64,000 nt of DNA from assembly GCA_963680875.1 (NCBI GenBank), contig OY804582.1, positions 49,928,646 to 49,992,645 on the forward strand, given 5' to 3'. The notes under the pieces were generated by a model that ran no database searches, was not told the DNA's origin, and saw only the letters and a program-made list of their open reading frames with translations. The DNA is from Bathymodiolus brooksi. Taxonomy: Eukaryota > Mollusca > Bivalvia > Mytilida > Modiolidae. The position numbers and the translations under genes are program-made. This document shows, in pieces, positions 62,201 through 64,000 of this stretch. Within the stretch, counting starts at the first letter, position 1. The number at the start of each line of letters is the position of its first letter.

Positions 62201-64000
62201 ACTTTACCGGTGACCTCACTAATGCAGACAGCTGTCAGTCTAAGTTTATCACATTGTGTCACTTTACCGGTCACCTCACTAATGCAGACAGCTGCCAGTC
62301 TAAGTTTATCACATCGTGTCAGTTTAACGGTGACCTCACTAATGCAGACAGCTGTCAGTCTAAGTTTATCAAATCATGTCAGTTTACCGGTCACCTCACT
62401 AATGCAGACAGCTGTCAGTCTTAAGATTATCACTTCGTATGAGTTTACCAGTCACCTCACTAATGCAGACAGCTGTCAGTCTAAGTTTATCACATTGTGT
62501 CAGTTTACCAGTCATCTCACTAATGCAGACAGCTGTCAGTCTTAAGTTTATCACATCGTGTCAGTTTACTGGTGACCTTACTAATGCAGCCAGCTGTCAT
62601 TCTTAAGTTTATCACATCGTGTCACTTTACCGGTGACCTCACTAATGCAGACAGCTGTCAGTCTAAGTTTATCACATTGTGTCACTTTACCGGTCACCTC
62701 ACTAATGCAGACAGCTGTCAGTCTAAGTTTATCACATCGTGTCAGTTTACCGGTGACCTCACTAATGCAGACAGCTGTCAGTCTAAGTTTATCACATCGT
62801 GTCAATTTACTGGTGACCACACTAATGCAGACAGCTGTCAATCTAAGTTTATCACATCGTGTCAGTTTACCGGTCACCTTACTAATGCAGACAGCTGTCA
62901 GTCTTAAGTTTATCACATCGTATGAGTTTACCAGTCGCCTCACTAATGCAGACAGCTGTCAGTCTAAGTTTATCACATCGTGTCAATTTACCAGTCACCT
63001 CACTAATACAGACAGCTGTAAGTCTAAGTTTATCACATCTTGTCACTTTACCGGTGACCTCACTAATGCAGACAGCTGTCAGTCTAAGTTTATCACATCG
63101 TGTCAATTTACCAGTCACCTCACTAATACAGACAGCTGTAAGTCTAAGTTTATCACATCTTGTCACTTTACCGGTGACCTCACTAATGCAGACAGCTGTC
63201 AGTCTAAGTTTATCACATCGTATCAGTTTACCAGTCACCTCACTAATACAGACAGCTGTCAGTCTAAGTTTATCACATCGTGTCACTTTACCGGTGACCT
63301 CACTAATGCAGACAGCTGTCAGTCTTAAGTTTATCACATCGTGTCACTTTACGGGTGACCTCACTAATGCAGACAGCTGTCAGTCTTAAGTTTATCCCAT
63401 CGTGTCACTTTACCGGTCACCTCACTAATACAGACAGCTGTCAGTCTAATTTTATCACATCGTGTCACTTTACCAGTCACCTCACTAATTCAGACAGCTG
63501 TCAATCTAAGTTTATCACATCGTGTCACTTAACCGGTGACCTCACTAATGCAGACAGCTGTCAGTCTAAGTTTATCACATTATGTCAGTTTACCGGTCAC
63601 CTTACTAATGCAGACAGCTGTCAGTCTATGTTTATCACATGGTGTCACTTTACCGGTGACCTTACTAATGCAGACAGCTGTCAGTCTATGTTTATCACAT
63701 TGTTTCACTTTACCGGTGACCTCACTAATGCAGACAGCTGTCAGTCTAAGTTTATCACATCGTGTCACTTTACCGGTGACCTCACTAATGCAGACAGTTG
63801 TCAGTCTAAGTTTATAACATTGTGTCAGTTTACCAGTCTCCTCACTAATGCAGACAGCTGTCAGTCTAAGTTTATCACATCGTGTCAGTTTACCAGTCAC
63901 CTCACTAATGTAATGCAGACAGTTGTTAGTCTAAGTTTATCACATCATGTCAGTTTACTGGTCACCTCACTAATGCAGACAGCTGTCAGTCTAAGTTTAT
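59226..64000. repeat. Higher-order block, apparently identical copy of 53248-58022 (shift 5978)
   Basis: About 4.77 kb matches at a constant offset of 5978 up to the window end. Rare variants are shared: gcagacagcggtcaatc (55764 and 61742), agctgccagtc (56311 and 62289), gtcatctcac and caccccac. I found no difference where I compared them. This is the longest and most similar duplication in the satellite. Confidence 0.85.

Larger units (their letters stand above)
18431..64000. repeat. 60-bp satellite, about 750 units, with higher-order structure; runs off the window
   Basis: The consensus unit is cactaatgcagacagctgtc + agtctaagtttatcacatcg + tgtcactttaccggtgacct. It starts at cacctcactaatg (18431) and continues to the last base. 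Main variable sites are tcg/ttg/tca/tct before tgtca, cactttacc/cagtttacc/caatttacc, ccggtgac/ccggtcac/ccagtcac, and gcagac/tcagac/acagac/gcagcc. Indel variants mark particular units: cttaag (61 bases), acattcgtg (61 bases) and taatgtaatg (65 bases). Named combinations recur in the same order, showing duplicated multi-unit blocks. The 20-codon period leaves several frames open on both strands; these are not genes. The array lies inside the TBCK intron after exon h. Confidence 0.98.

Noticed and set aside
18533..63900. Dozens of long open frames on both strands with 20-residue repeats such as LTNADSCQSKFITSC
   Set aside because: The satellite period (60 bases) is divisible by three, so several frames stay open at once on both strands. 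Frames break at 61-base units. No splice context, no domain and no single favoured frame.
18431..64000. CRISPR array
   Set aside because: The repeats are contiguous with no unique spacers, the units are 60 bases, and the context is a eukaryotic intron.
18431..64000. Telomeric or known centromeric repeat
   Set aside because: The unit does not match TTAGGG-type telomere sequence or a centromeric satellite that I recognise, and it begins within a gene intron.

Overview
This is eukaryotic nuclear DNA: AT-rich introns, GT-AG splice junctions, short exons, tRNA-derived SINEs and very large tandem arrays. The SINE tail (an AATCACTCACTCACT-type end) and the dispersed repeats look like those I know from marine molluscs, so a gastropod or bivalve is my best guess. 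The species cannot be fixed from the sequence.

The only protein-coding gene I can support is an internal part of a TBCK orthologue (TBC1 domain-containing kinase-like protein), on the + strand. Eight exons (255-310, 2902-2963, 8685-8742, 9531-9624, 10332-10458, 14311-14410, 15463-15518, 17875-17977) join in consistent phase into about 218 codons. They cover the end of the kinase-like domain and the linker leading into the TBC domain. Start and stop codons lie outside the window. The exon after 17977 must lie beyond position 64000, so the last intron exceeds 46 kb.

The introns are packed with tandem arrays. In order: a 29-bp repeat (571-706); a non-autonomous transposon-like element with terminal inverted repeats (879-2053); 39 copies of the whole second exon with both splice sites (2902-6341); a 33-bp array (7043-7432); a 66-bp array (7771-8428); a 60-bp array of 52 copies built from the tail and 5' splice site of the fifth exon (10403-13522); a 38-bp array built from the 3' splice site and start of the seventh exon (14651-15462), interrupted by a SINE; a 40-bp array whose unit looks like a 3' splice site (16191-17754); and a 60-bp satellite of about 750 units with nested higher-order duplications (18431 to the window end). 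Two further SINE loci are at 9729-10155 (a fold-back pair) and 13850-14100.

The most unusual feature is that at least three independent arrays have amplified exon/intron junctions of one gene, giving dozens of duplicate splice sites. For the second and fifth exons, frame analysis shows that only one splicing choice stays open: joining two copies, or reading through a spacer, meets a stop codon. The many long open frames inside the arrays, on both strands, are by-products of repeat units divisible by three and are not annotated as genes.
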